A DNA stretch of 64,000 bases from Marchantia polymorpha subsp. ruderalis (lineage: Eukaryota; Streptophyta; Marchantiopsida; Marchantiales; Marchantiaceae). Position 1 is the first letter of the stretch. Every line of letters begins with the position of its first letter. This document shows, piece by piece, positions 45,124 to 56,328 of this stretch. Where the stretch lies: assembly GCA_037833965.1 (NCBI GenBank), contig AP031353.1:7132501-7196500 (forward strand). Reading direction: 5' to 3'. Made by a program: the position numbers and the translations under genes. A model generated the notes under the pieces. That model worked only from the letters and a program-made list of their open reading frames with translations, was not told the origin of the DNA and searched no databases.

Positions 45124-48100
45124 ATGACCTTCGACCGGGCGGCGGAGAACGTCCCATTCTTGAATTCGCGATTCCAATCTCTTGTGCGCGCTGCGCGCAT
45201 CCATCTGCTGGCTGCGGACCATTCTCGACGTCGTCACACAGGAGATTTCTTGTTGATTGAGGGAGAAGTGAGTGCGCGTGATTTGGAATTGAGAGCAATT
45301 AGAGTTTGCCGAGAGAGAAAGAAACGCGGACAGTGCGGAAGTAGAATGAGCGGGCGAGCGAACCCCAGGAACGCAATGACGAGACCGAGCAGATTGCGTA
45401 TGGTGCCACTTCGCCTGCCGCAGAACGGGCTGCGCGCTTTCGAAGAGCGCTTAATAGCAAGAAAGCTCGATTTCTTGCTATGGGGATGGAATTACATCTG
45501 CGCGAATATGGTGCGCGAGTGGCTAGAGCCACAGGGACCACCCTCGCGCGGATTGCGTCCGCATGTTGATCGGTGGACAGTCCAAGATTGGGCGCAGGCG
45601 TTGGGAAGATGTGCTGGCATGCCAGGGCATCTCCTTTTCGACAGCGAGAGCATCAAGGTGACCAAGCAAGAAGAGGCGCAATTTGTGGAGCTGTTCAAGA
45701 CCGGGAGGTCTACCAAGAATGGGTACAGGACCCGTGATTACAAAGATCGATTTCGCCGGACTTTGTCCGCGGCGCTGATGCAATTACTGCAGCCGCACCG
45801 CGCCTGCTACATCACATTGTGGCAGGTCTCTTTTGTGGAGTGCGTCATCGAGGGAACTCCCATTCACTGGGCGAGCATCCTGCACAGGGTGATGCGACAG
45901 CACGCGTTTGAAGAGAAGGGGGGAACTCTAAACCATCTTTCTCCTTTCCTCATCAATTTCTATCGACAGCGGAATTGTTTGACAGCGGCGGAGCTTGAAC
46001 ATTTTCCGCCATTGTCCATCGACCATCCCGGGAAGTATGTGCGGGAGAACGAGGTCGATACTGACGCAGAGGAGTCCCCGACTTCTACCCCATCAAGACG
46101 GAGAGACGAAGGGAGACACACCTCTGCAGCGCGAGTGCCGCGGAAGCGGCGATGGAGGGAAGAGTCCGAAGAGGAGCAGCATCAAGAACCCTCTGCTCCC
46201 ATTCGACCGCGGCCGCTGTGCGAGCCATACAGCCGGCCGAAGCAGAAGGCACGCAGACTGGTGTTGCCAGCTGACAGTGCAGACACGGCGACGATTGCGA
46301 CGGAGATAGGAAGTGCGTCGCCAGAGAGGCGAGAGGAAGCGCGGACGACCGCAGGAGCAACGGGCCACGCTGCAACCTCGTCGGGAGAGAGGCCGCCTAC
46401 GGGCCAGGGGCCTCCGGAGTTACCACGTGCGATGCGGACAGATGTTCCGTTTGCGCACAGGCGAACCTCCGCGGACGGACGAGCCTCCGCGGACCGGCGA
46501 ACACAAGTGGACGTGGATTTACGCTTACGCGTGGGAAGGAGCAGTCCGCCTGTGCACAGGCGCTCGCCTGTGCACAGGTCGCCTGTGCACAGGTCACCTG
46601 TGCACAGAACACCTCCGCACGTGCCGCCTGTGCACAGGCAAGAATCACCCCCGTTCCAACGTAGGAAGGGGAAGGAGCCGGCGGAAGAACCGCCTACGAG
46701 ACACCGGCCCTCGGGGCCAGACCCTCCGGCGCACCACGCGCCGCAATTCGCGCCTTCGGCGCCAGGGCCTTCGAGCCGAGGGGATACGAGCAGAGAGCGT
46801 GCGGAGGCCGCACCATCGGCGGGAAGTACGCCGATAGATGCGCCTTCGGCGGTGGGGCCTATGGGCCAAGGAACATCGGGCGTGCGGCCCCCGGCCATGT
46901 CGCCTTCGGCGATAGATGTCCGCGGCGCTACGCCTGCGGCGGACAAGGCGCCGGCAAATGCGCCTGCGCACGGGCCGGGCACAGCCCCCACGGACCGATC
47001 AAGGGAGCAGCAGACGGAGGAGCGGAGTGACTGTCCGCGGGATGAATCGATGCGCGATGCGCAATCCAACCCCGCGCAGCCACCTTCCGCTCAATCGCCT
47101 TCGGCGACGGACGACAGAGACAGAGAGAATGCGGTAGGCAATCAACCAGCGAGCGACGGGGATGCCGCTCGGATACATTCGCCTTCCGCCTTAGACATTT
47201 TGGCGACGAGCAGCGAGGCTGCAGCCGTGCCTTCGCAGGCAGCACACGTCGACGACGTGCAGCCCCACTCGGGGCAGTCGCCGACGCAATCAATGGCGAC
47301 TGAAATTCTCCACTCGGATGATGACGACGGAGGCTCCACGGAAGAAATGTCAGGAGCAGAAGACACCGAGGAGGAGGAGGAGGAAATTGTTGGAGCGCCG
47401 GCGGCGGCGCTCTCTGAGCAGGTGATTCCGTTGCTGCGGTACTTGGATCGCAAGGTCGATAAATACGCCGACCCACTCCAGCCGGGATCTTACATCGAGT
47501 TGGTGCGCAGGCGGACTCGCACTAAAGTCCACACCAGTAAGCTATTAGCTAGAGTGGACCAGGAGTTGAGGGACTTGAAGGAGAAGCATGAGTGCTTGTG
47601 GGGACAGTACAAGCTTAATCAGAAATTCTACAAGCACTCCGAGAAGATGAAGGATGAGAAACTGGGCGAGCTCACCAAGGAGCAGGTGACGGTCAAGGCA
47701 GCACTCAACTCTGAGCAGGCCCAGAATCGGATTTTGTCAGAGGAGCTCGTGCGACAGACGCGGTTGTTGGAACAATGTCAGCTCGCACGGCAGGCGGATG
47801 AAGAATTAATCCGCAGTTTGCAGTCAGAGTGTGGCGAATTGAGAGCGCAACGTGCTGAAGCCGAATCGCAATTAGTGACGATTGAAGAGGATCGCAGGAA
47901 GGAGGCGGATCGCACGAAGGTGGAGACGGCGAGGCGAGTCGCCCACTGTCTCAAGGGCTACGCCCACTGGGAAGTGAAGGCGCAGGAGAAACTCACACTG
48001 CGTGAGTTTGAATTGCGCGCAGCCGGGTTATTGTCAGGCGACAGTAGGAGTCGGCGGAAGGTAGCGAAGAAGCTCGAGGCCTTTCTGTCGAAGGCACAGG

Positions 48101-48273
48101 ATACCATGTCCGCCCTCGAGGGGGAGGTGTCCGCGGCGTTGCAGCGGTTGGGACTGCGCAGTCGAGCGGAAGATTGGCAGGGTAGGGAGTTAGTGCGCGG
48201 CAGTCGGCCGCGCAGGAGACGTAGTACAGGTTCCGCGGAGTGTAGTGTAGCGTGGTTCCGTGCTGGCGTGTAG
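45124..48273 (+). CDS. LTR-encoded protein, 1049 aa (LTR 2)
   Basis: Same length and, as far as I can see, the same protein as the LTR 1 copy. Here it lies 1.28 kb after the pol stop of copy 1, the position it would have in the genomic RNA (3' LTR, after the purine tract), and just upstream of the TATA box that would start transcript 2. Confidence 0.8.
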   Translation: MTFDRAAENVPFLNSRFQSLVRAARIHLLAADHSRRRHTGDFLLIEGEVSARDLELRAIRVCRERKKRGQCGSRMSGRANPRNAMTRPSRLRMVPLRLPQNGLRAFEERLIARKLDFLLWGWNYICANMVREWLEPQGPPSRGLRPHVDRWTVQDWAQALGRCAGMPGHLLFDSESIKVTKQEEAQFVELFKTGRSTKNGYRTRDYKDRFRRTLSAALMQLLQPHRACYITLWQVSFVECVIEGTPIHWASILHRVMRQHAFEEKGGTLNHLSPFLINFYRQRNCLTAAELEHFPPLSIDHPGKYVRENEVDTDAEESPTSTPSRRRDEGRHTSAARVPRKRRWREESEEEQHQEPSAPIRPRPLCEPYSRPKQKARRLVLPADSADTATIATEIGSASPERREEARTTAGATGHAATSSGERPPTGQGPPELPRAMRTDVPFAHRRTSADGRASADRRTQVDVDLRLRVGRSSPPVHRRSPVHRSPVHRSPVHRTPPHVPPVHRQESPPFQRRKGKEPAEEPPTRHRPSGPDPPAHHAPQFAPSAPGPSSRGDTSRERAEAAPSAGSTPIDAPSAVGPMGQGTSGVRPPAMSPSAIDVRGATPAADKAPANAPAHGPGTAPTDRSREQQTEERSDCPRDESMRDAQSNPAQPPSAQSPSATDDRDRENAVGNQPASDGDAARIHSPSALDILATSSEAAAVPSQAAHVDDVQPHSGQSPTQSMATEILHSDDDDGGSTEEMSGAEDTEEEEEEIVGAPAAALSEQVIPLLRYLDRKVDKYADPLQPGSYIELVRRRTRTKVHTSKLLARVDQELRDLKEKHECLWGQYKLNQKFYKHSEKMKDEKLGELTKEQVTVKAALNSEQAQNRILSEELVRQTRLLEQCQLARQADEELIRSLQSECGELRAQRAEAESQLVTIEEDRRKEADRTKVETARRVAHCLKGYAHWEVKAQEKLTLREFELRAAGLLSGDSRSRRKVAKKLEAFLSKAQDTMSALEGEVSAALQRLGLRSRAEDWQGRELVRGSRPRRRRSTGSAECSVAWFRAGV

Positions 48274-48309
48274 CGTAGTGCAGTGTAGTGTTAGGTAGGA
48301 CTTAGAAGG

Positions 48310-48318
48310 TATAAAATA
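48310..48318 (+). promoter_or_regulatory. LTR TATA box (LTR 2)
   Basis: TATAAAATA at the position equivalent to 37107, with the same downstream CCAGGC/GCCTGG hairpin. It would drive the second internal region. Confidence 0.7.
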
Positions 48319-49308
48319 GTTCCAGGCGTTTTGCCTGGGGTTCTTTCCCATCAGAAGTGCAGATCAGGAACCCATTTCCTTTGCGTGTTTGTGTCCTTGA
48401 GTTCTGTCACCACGCATGAGGAGTTACAACTTAGCGTTCCGCATTTTGTAGCTGAAGGCCTTCGGCCGAATGTTCAGAGCTAGTACATTGGTTAGAGACT
48501 TGAGTAGTTCGGATCTGCACCTGCGGGTGACTGCCGATGCTCAGAGCCAGTGACTAGTTAGATACTTGAACAGTTTCGCCCCTACACCTTCGAGTGTTTC
48601 TTTCTGATTGTACTCCTTGGGATTTTTCCCCTGAATGCCAAAGTGAAGTTTTGCTACTTCGTGTAAACCTTGGTTGTAACTTCAGGTTACGCTGCAGCAG
48701 GTGCCTTGAGGGTAGCCCCTGTAGTATTTCTGGGAATGACAAGCGCCTGAGAATTCAAACTCTTTAATAGACTGTTGTTGTGTTACTGGAATGTTTCTCA
48801 GTGAGTCCTTCAGTGCGGACCTGTGTTCTCTGCGCGTTTTGTGAGTTGAGAGTGTTGTTCACCGCGTAGGAGTGACTTCGATCCGAAGTAGGCAGTCCAA
48901 ACCGGGTTTCCTACGCTAGCAGCAAGCTAGTGGAAGCGTTGTAAAAGCCGGAGTTGGAAGTCACTGCCCGCAGCTTTGCCGAGTGTGCTCGCGAGAGACT
49001 TTCCCCCCTGAAATCTTGAGTAGAGGTCCTAACGGATCTCTGGGTTGTGTTTCTGTAGTTTCAGGTGTGTGTGTGTGTGTGTGTGTGTTACGCTGCACTG
49101 TGCGACCTCCGAGTGCGCTCCGAGTGGACCCTTGCAGTATTTCTGGGAGTGACAGTCGCCTGAGAATTCAAACTCCTCAATAGTCTGTTAAAACGTGACA
49201 CTTTGTACCCTGTGTGTTCCTCTGTCCCTGTGGGTTCGACCTTTCTACCACTATATTGCAGTTTTAGCCTTTAGTGGGTTATTACATAAGAAGCCGACAA
49301 CTTCTTTT

Positions 49309-49326
49309 TGGCGCCGCTGCCGGGGA
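49309..49326 (+). promoter_or_regulatory. Primer-binding site (internal region 2)
   Basis: Identical tRNA-Asp-type site, 22 bp after LTR 2. Confidence 0.8.
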
Positions 49327-49372
49327 CAGTTGCGTCAACACCGGGGTTTTTACGAGCAGCCATGCTCGGTGA

Positions 49373-52204
49373 ATGTCGACTGGGGCTGGCGGGAGCAACC
49401 TAAGTGCTAGAGCTGTCCGCAAGTTCCGACGAGATTCAGAGAAGGCCGTGGAAGAGACACGGCGTCAAAACAAGAAAACACCAAAAAGAGTACCTAAGCC
49501 TAGTTCGGCCGACATCCTTGGGGAACCTACCCCCGACGACTCGGAACCAAACTTGGTGCTTACAGTTCTACTAGATATTCCTTGCACGGACCCGCCTAGT
49601 GAAGCAGAACCGACCGCCCGAGAACCGTCGACAGACACACCGATGGCGGACGGACAAGCCAATGTGCGGCTACCTCAGCCGATTACTAAACATTCCTACC
49701 CGAAGTACAAAGGGAGTGGGGATGACGACGATGCAGATTCATACATCAAGTTGTTTGAGTCGGTGTCTATTGCCAATCGCGAGATCGCAGACGACGACCG
49801 ACTAAGGATCTTTCCAAGCCTTCTGCGGAAGAAAGCGAGGAGTTGGTACAATCACGAGAGCATCGATCCGACTGGGTTGACAACATGGGCCCAGCTGAAG
49901 GAGAAGTTCCTTCGCCGCTTCCGCGAGCTCGGCTACGACAGCCGGGTTTTGACAAAGTTACGTAATTTGCAGCGAGAGAAGAAGGAGAGTCTGCGCGACT
50001 ACACTGAGAGATTTCTGGACCTCCTCGACAGAATACCGAAAACAGGACCAGGGTCCCCTTTCTCGGTACAACAAGCTGTGGATTGGTACGTGACCGGTTT
50101 AACTCGGGAGATGGAGACTTTTTGCCGACGCAGCAAGTGCGACACTATTGAGGATGTGATTGCATCGGCAGAAGCCTTCGAAACTTCCACTCTCAACCGA
50201 AGAGGTAGAGAGAGACGGGAGTCGAAAGAGCGAAAACCAAAGGGAGGGCGGAGACGACGTAGAGGTACAACTCCGTCATCGGAGGAATCGTCTTCGGACG
50301 AGAACCGTTCTTCATCCGAAGAAGAGGAAACCTCATCGTCGGAGGAGGAGAAGAAGAGGAAGAAGCATGGGTCAGCGAAGAAAAAGGGCACCCGACGAGT
50401 GACTACGGACAGAGCGCCGGGAGATATAGCTTCGAAGATGGAGACCCTTGTGAAGGACTTCGCCGATCTCAAGGTTCAAGTGGTAGGCGGGCATGATCGC
50501 AGAAAATCACCCGGGAGAGTGCGAGCGAACTTATGGTGTACTACGTGCGGGGCGGTGGGACATGCAAACACCGAGTGCCTTACCACCCGGCCGTCATATC
50601 CAGTCAACGCAGTAGAGTGGGCGCAACCGTACTATGGAGAGCACCCTCAGTACTATGGAGAGGCTAGCGAAGAGACAGCCTACGCCGTCCAGTCGGTGCC
50701 TACCCCTCCTGCAGTTTCAGCAATGCAAGTCCCACGATATATTCCGGTGGATCGGGCCACTACGGTACCTGTGAGGCGGAGAGCACCTCCAGGGACGTTT
50801 GACCCACCGCCACCGCGAGCTTGTTATAATTGCGGGGAAGTTGGGCACTTCTCACCGCAGTGTCCCCATCCAAAAAGGCGAAACGATTATGCTCCGACAT
50901 GTAGTAATTGCAAGAAGGTCGGGCACACTGCGCCAGAGTGTGATCAGCCACCAGTCCCTCGGCCAGTGGTACGATTTGTGAACACTCCTGCCAAGGAGGA
51001 CGTGCAAGTTAACCAGGTCGAAGTAGGTTCAGACGGGGATGGCGAAGACGAAGAATGGCCGGCTGAAGAGGTTATGTGCGCACGGGTCGAAACTCGTAGC
51101 TCCAAGAAATCCAAGGAGCAAGAGCGTGACACTCGCAAGCACGAACGGAGAACCGCCGACCGGACGGGGAAAGGAAAGGAGAAGACATCCAGCAAGTCCG
51201 ACTCGCGACCCTCTCGGAAGTCTTCGGCTACGCGGGAGGCACCAGCAGTGCGCCCCCAGACAGCAGTCGAGGACGAGCCAGTGCGCCTACTGAAACGTGA
51301 CTATGCTCCGGATATCCGCAACGAGGTAGCCAACCTGTTGAAGGAAGCGATCCGCACGCAAAAGGACCCACCGCGGCCAGACTTGACATCCTCCCTTGGG
51401 GCGAAGTTGGCAGCCACCGTGGAACCTCGCAGAGCGTTGCCGACCCCGGCGACCCAACGCGCCCACTATGATTTGGTTGAAGATCTCGGGAGTCGAAAAG
51501 TGAACATCACGTTCAAGCAGCTCTTGGAGGACAATAAGACGTATCGGAGAATGTTGATGCTTTCGCTACGGCATCCGCGGAAGCCGCGCGCATCCACATC
51601 CTCTCAAGTATATCAAGTGGAGAGCGAAGACCAAGGGCCACCTGAGATCGATGTGGAAATAGCAGGGTGTTGTGTACGCAGAGTGCCAATCGACTCTGGA
51701 TCAGGAGTCAACATAATGACGGAGGATACAGCGAGAGCCTTGGGGTTCAGTCAATACGAACCCTCGAAGCGAGTGTTGAGATTAGCGGATCAGACGCGGA
51801 GAATGCCTGCAGGTATGCTGCGCAATGTCAAGACAACCATCGGGGGTGCGGACTTTCGGTTGACGTATATCATCCTTCAACCGATGATGAAGCAGGGCTA
51901 TGACGTTCTGCTCGGGCGACCATGGCTATATGGTGCACAAGTCAGATGTGATTGGCGAAGACATCGCCTGAAGTTTCCTCATCCGTCGGAACCGACCAAA
52001 ACCATTACGGTGCCCTGGAATAGGGTCAGGCACGAAGGAGAGACCCCATCGACAAGTGCAGGTTACACGTCGGGCGAGGACAGTGAGTCGACCGCGCGAT
52101 CGGATTCCAGTGGTACCGAATCCGATTACTTCGTGGGATTCGTTGCCTGCTGTTCGGTGGAAGAAGAAGAAGAGACGGAAGCTATTCAGCCGGAAGACGA
52201 ATAG
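49373..52204 (+). CDS. gag-PR: Gag-protease polyprotein, copy 2, 943 aa
   Basis: Same length and domain content as copy 1 (gag domain, three CCHC knuckles, DSGSG protease), with no visible amino-acid difference. It ends at TAG 52202-52204, again in frame with pol. Confidence 0.93.
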   Translation: MSTGAGGSNLSARAVRKFRRDSEKAVEETRRQNKKTPKRVPKPSSADILGEPTPDDSEPNLVLTVLLDIPCTDPPSEAEPTAREPSTDTPMADGQANVRLPQPITKHSYPKYKGSGDDDDADSYIKLFESVSIANREIADDDRLRIFPSLLRKKARSWYNHESIDPTGLTTWAQLKEKFLRRFRELGYDSRVLTKLRNLQREKKESLRDYTERFLDLLDRIPKTGPGSPFSVQQAVDWYVTGLTREMETFCRRSKCDTIEDVIASAEAFETSTLNRRGRERRESKERKPKGGRRRRRGTTPSSEESSSDENRSSSEEEETSSSEEEKKRKKHGSAKKKGTRRVTTDRAPGDIASKMETLVKDFADLKVQVVGGHDRRKSPGRVRANLWCTTCGAVGHANTECLTTRPSYPVNAVEWAQPYYGEHPQYYGEASEETAYAVQSVPTPPAVSAMQVPRYIPVDRATTVPVRRRAPPGTFDPPPPRACYNCGEVGHFSPQCPHPKRRNDYAPTCSNCKKVGHTAPECDQPPVPRPVVRFVNTPAKEDVQVNQVEVGSDGDGEDEEWPAEEVMCARVETRSSKKSKEQERDTRKHERRTADRTGKGKEKTSSKSDSRPSRKSSATREAPAVRPQTAVEDEPVRLLKRDYAPDIRNEVANLLKEAIRTQKDPPRPDLTSSLGAKLAATVEPRRALPTPATQRAHYDLVEDLGSRKVNITFKQLLEDNKTYRRMLMLSLRHPRKPRASTSSQVYQVESEDQGPPEIDVEIAGCCVRRVPIDSGSGVNIMTEDTARALGFSQYEPSKRVLRLADQTRRMPAGMLRNVKTTIGGADFRLTYIILQPMMKQGYDVLLGRPWLYGAQVRCDWRRHRLKFPHPSEPTKTITVPWNRVRHEGETPSTSAGYTSGEDSESTARSDSSGTESDYFVGFVACCSVEEEEETEAIQPEDE

Positions 52205-52210
52205 CAATTA
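52202..52210 (+). promoter_or_regulatory. Leaky stop UAG CAA UUA (copy 2)
   Basis: The same stop and hexanucleotide context as at 40997, conserved in the second internal region. Confidence 0.8.
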
Positions 52211-55045
52211 ACTGTGGGACTGGGAAGGAGTGAGACGAGTCACACTGAGGGCATTGTCGACCCTAGTGACTGTCACGAAGTACAACTCAGTCCCGGCAAG
52301 TGCTTGAAGGTATCAAGCGCAGTGAGAGGAGACGAGCTAAGGAAAGTACAGGCCTTCCTTAGCCATTATGTCGACGTCTTCGCTTGGAAGATCGAAGACA
52401 TGAAGGGGATACCTGCACGGTATGGGGAACACCGTATCGATTTACTGGACGACTCAGTACCCATACGACAGCGCCAGTATCGCCTCAACCCAAAGTACTC
52501 CTTGCTAGTGAAAGAGGAGATAGATAAGTACTTGAGCGCTGGTATTATTTACCCTGTGCTCAGCAGCGAGTGGGTGTCGCCGATTGTTATCGTACCCAAG
52601 AAGTTGACGGGTAAGATACGAGTGTGTCAGGATTTCCGGAAGTTGAATGCAGCAACACGCAAGGATCATCACCCGTTACCATTCACGGATGCCATTCTAG
52701 ACCATGTCGCAGGACATGAATGTTATAGCTTCCTGGATGGGTTCTCAGGTTACAATCAGGTGTCTATCCGTGAACAGGACAAGGATAAAACTACGTTCAC
52801 AACCGACTGGGGAACTTACGCATACCACAAGATGCCCTTCGGTCTGTGCAACGCGCCTGCCACCTTTCAACGGATGATGACCAATATCTTTCAGGAGCAA
52901 CTGAGGAAATTCCTGGAAATATTCATAGATGACTTCTGTGTCTTTGGGAAGCGGTCTGAACACCTAAGTCACTTGAAGCAGACCTTCGATAAATGTAGAG
53001 AAAGCAGTTTATCGCTGCATCCCGAGAAGTGCTTTTTCTTTATGACTAGTGGGATCTTGTTGGGTCATCGGGTCTCGGCAGAAGGCATTGCAGTGGACGT
53101 CGAGAAGGTCAAGGTTATACTCGAGCTTGAGCCACCCACGAATCTAAGAGAGCTGAGAGCATTCCTGGGTCATGTGGGCTACTACCGAAGATTCATACAC
53201 ATGTATGCAATACTGGCGGCGGACCTGACCAAGTTGTTGAAGAAGGACGAGCCTTATGCTTGGGGTGCGAACCAGCAGTCAGCATTTGAGGCTCTGAAAG
53301 CAAAACTCACGACTGCTCCCGTACTAAGGAGTCCAGACTGGAATCGACCATTCCATGTTTACGTTGACACCTCGGCATTCGCCATCGGTGTAGTACTGAG
53401 TCAAAAGGATGACAACAAAAAGGACTACCCGATCTACTTCGCGAGCCGACAGCTGTCTCTAGCAGAGCGGAAGTACACCACGACGGAGAGAGAAGCGTTG
53501 GGGATGGTGTACTCCTGTAAAAAGTTCCGTCACTACCTAATCTGCTACGAGTTTGTGTTCCATGTGGACCACTACGCATTGCAACACCTAGTCAAGAAAG
53601 CCGACCTATCCGGTCGAATCGCCAGGTGGGTGTTGTTACTACAAGAGTTCACCTACACAGTCCAGACCAGGAAAGGGGTGCACCACGAAAATGCGGATTA
53701 CTTGTCCCGATTATGGACCCAGCCGACAGAGGAGGAATTGGTGGACGATTTTCCAGATGAAGAGTTATTTCAGTTGTCTGCAGGACATGAGTCCCGCTAT
53801 GCCGACCTGTATCGATATCTGTTAACCCTCCAGTGCCCCGAAGGCATGGATTTGGAACAGCGAACTGTCTTTATTCATAAGGCAGGCCCGTACCAACTCC
53901 AGCAGGGGGTTTTGTTCAAGAAGATGGCGGATGAGCGCTTATGCAGATGCCTGGAGGAATCAGAAGTACCAAGAATAGTGAGTGCGATGCATACAGAGGA
54001 GGCGGGTGGACACTATGCCACCAGGAACACGGTCACAAAGATCCTAAACGCGGGATATTGGTGGCCGACCATGTTTAAGGATGTTCTGGATTACATCCGC
54101 AAGTGCGACAGTTGCCAGAGGACGGGGAGACCGACGCCTACAACACGCTGGCCCCTGACTCCCATCATGCCTCTAGCACCTTTCGAAAAGTGGGGTATTG
54201 ACTTTGTAGGGCCGATACAACCGGTGACTAGAAGTACACGAAGGCGCTACATTCTGGTAGCAACGGACTACGCCACCAAAATGGTAGAGGCCAGAGCCAC
54301 CAGAAGGGATGATGCTGCCACAGTGGCAGCATTCTTGTTTGAGTCGATCATCACACGCTACGGATGTCCCTTAGAACTAGTCAGCGACCGGGGCACGCAT
54401 TTTCTGAATCAGATCATCGAAGATCTGACACGGTATTTCCACATCAAGCACCGGAAGACTACTCCCTACAATCCCAAGGCAAATGGACTGACGGAGAAGT
54501 CCAATGGACTGTTGTGTAAAATACTACTCAAGGTCACGGTGAATCACGCTCACGACTGGGATACGAAGCTAGCAGCCGCTCTATGGGCGTACCGCACAGC
54601 TGAGAAGATCACGACCAAACAGACACCATACTTTCTGGTGTATGGGCAGCACCCGATCCTCCCGATCGAATTTGAAGTACCCACCCAACGAACGTTGGAT
54701 TTGCAGAGGATGGGCGCAGAGGAGAGTCAGCTCTACAGGTTACAGGAAGTCACGCTGCTGGATGAGAGGAGAAGAGACGCCGAAGATCGCACCAGGAAAA
54801 TCCAGCTCCGCCGAAAGGAGAGATACGATAAAAAGATCAAACCGGTACTCCTGCAGGCGGGTGATTTGGCATTGCTCTACGACAGCAGGCATGCCAGATT
54901 CCCAGGCAAACTGCACCTAAGGTGGATGGGACCTTACAGGGTTGTCGAAGTCTTCCCGAATGGATCCATCCAACTTGCGGACCTGGCCGGCGATTTGTTA
55001 GGCACCCGAGTGAACGGGTGGCGGTTGAAGAAATACCACATGTGA
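52205..55045 (+). CDS. pol: Pol: reverse transcriptase, RNase H, integrase (copy 2)
   Basis: Second intact copy, the same length as the first, with the FIDD, RNase H and DDE residues retained and the GPY motif at the end. Two intact polyproteins in one array mean it could supply proteins for movement of this family. Confidence 0.94.
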   Translation, partial: QLTVGLGRSETSHTEGIVDPSDCHEVQLSPGKCLKVSSAVRGDELRKVQAFLSHYVDVFAWKIEDMKGIPARYGEHRIDLLDDSVPIRQRQYRLNPKYSLLVKEEIDKYLSAGIIYPVLSSEWVSPIVIVPKKLTGKIRVCQDFRKLNAATRKDHHPLPFTDAILDHVAGHECYSFLDGFSGYNQVSIREQDKDKTTFTTDWGTYAYHKMPFGLCNAPATFQRMMTNIFQEQLRKFLEIFIDDFCVFGKRSEHLSHLKQTFDKCRESSLSLHPEKCFFFMTSGILLGHRVSAEGIAVDVEKVKVILELEPPTNLRELRAFLGHVGYYRRFIHMYAILAADLTKLLKKDEPYAWGANQQSAFEALKAKLTTAPVLRSPDWNRPFHVYVDTSAFAIGVVLSQKDDNKKDYPIYFASRQLSLAERKYTTTEREALGMVYSCKKFRHYLICYEFVFHVDHYALQHLVKKADLSGRIARWVLLLQEFTYTVQTRKGVHHENADYLSRLWTQPTEEELVDDFPDEELFQLSAGHESRYADLYRYLLTLQCPEGMDLEQRTVFIHKAGPYQLQQGVLFKKMADERLCRCLEESEVPRIVSAMHTEEAGGHYATRNTVTKILNAGYWWPTMFKDVLDYIRKCDSCQRTGRPTPTTRWPLTPIMPLAPFEKWGIDFVGPIQPVTRSTRRRYILVATDYATKMVEARATRRDDAATVAAFLFESIITRYGCPLELVSDRGTHFLNQIIEDLTRYFHIKHRKTTPYNPKANGLTEKSNGLLCKILLKVTVNHAHDWDTKLAAALWAYRTAEKITTKQTPYFLVYGQHPILPIEFEVPTQRTLDLQRMGAEESQLYRLQEVTLLDERRRDAEDRTRKIQLRRKERYDKKIKPVLLQAGDLALLYDSRHARFPGKLHLRWMGPYRVVEVFPNGSIQLADLAGDLLGTRVNGWRLKKYHM

Positions 55046-55069
55046 GTGTTCGCGTGGGCGCTCACAATT

Positions 55070-55080
55070 GAGGAGGGGGG
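55070..55080 (+). promoter_or_regulatory. Polypurine tract (internal region 2)
   Basis: GAGGAGGGGGG plus CA immediately before LTR 3. Confidence 0.85.
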
Positions 55081-56328
55081 CATGTGATACCCCACTTTTG
55101 GCAATTTTGAGGAAATTAAAACATTTTTGAAAAACTGTACCCTGGCAGCATTGTAAATAGCCTTCGGTACATCAAAACAGAGTGAATCCGGAAGATCGCG
55201 GGGATTCTCGAGGGATCTTGTAGAATCTGGGATTTGGGGTGCAGTAGTAAGGTCAGGCACCACCCTCCCTGCGAGATCCGCAGTTAGGATCTCTACGGCG
55301 CAAGGCGCAAAACCCGCCTTCGGAGGTTGCGTCCGCGGCTGTAGGGAAACCCCCGTAATTAGGTAAACCCTCGGGCGCCTTGACCCAGTTGGGGTCCCGT
55401 TGGAAAGAGCTCGACGCGCTGATTCTAACAAGCCCAAGAACGCTTGGAACGGACGAGGACTTAGAGAGTTATCGCTACTGAAAGAAACGGAGGCGGTCGC
55501 CTACGGCGGAAGGAGTTCGCCACCGGCGCGAATTCCGCCTACGCGGAAGGGGGATTCAAGTTTTGTCCTATGCGCAGACGAAGGCGTTCGCCTGTGCACA
55601 GGCGAAGTAGGGTTAGGGAAGGCGCGAAGTCCGCCTACGCACAGGCGTACGCCTGTGCGCAGGCACTTCGGCGTCGGCGGAGAATCCGCCTTGGGCCCTA
55701 GAAATGCGCCTTGTGAGGTAGAAAGTGTACGGCGCCTTCCGCGCCAGCGCAGCGCCGCGTACGTCGGAAGAGCCGCCAGAATAATCCAACAGGTACGGAC
55801 CGTGCGGACGGCACGGGTGGATGCGCTCTTGGACGGACGGAGTTGCGGCGGCGGAAGCGCCGACGGAGAGACAAGGAACGGACAGACTGGACGGAGACGG
55901 CTGACCACGGTCAACGCCTTCCGCGCCAGCGCAGCGCCGCGGACGGAATTCGCCTGCGCACAGGCGAACGCCTGTGCACAGGAGGATGTTCAAGTTCCGC
56001 GCCGGCGGAGAATCCGCCGAGGCCCCTGCCTGCGCACAGGCAGGAGTTGAATTTTTGTCCGACATGCGGACACACGCGTCAAGGCAGAAGGAGATTGGCC
56101 GAGGGGCGGTACGAACAAGTGTACCGCGCAAGGCGGAAAACTCGCCTTCGGCGCTACGCCCCCATGTCCGGAGGGTGACACGCTCGCGGAGTTCAAATCC
56201 GCCAATTCGAGCGTGAGAGTTTAATCGACGACGGCGGAGCGTGAAGCCGCGCGTGAGAGCGAAGACCGTTCTAGCGTACAGCCGGCGCGGCCATCAAGTG
56301 AGACGTTCTTCACGACCAAGAGCCGACC

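Larger units (their letters stand above)
43878..49286 (+). repeat. LTR 2 (shared middle LTR), 5409 bp
   Basis: Same layout as LTR 1. At the sites I could compare it matches LTR 3 in its left part (G at the site of 33548) and LTR 1 in its right part (G at the sites corresponding to 58707, 59920 and 60247). The GT repeat has 12 units, as in LTR 3. Confidence 0.95.
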
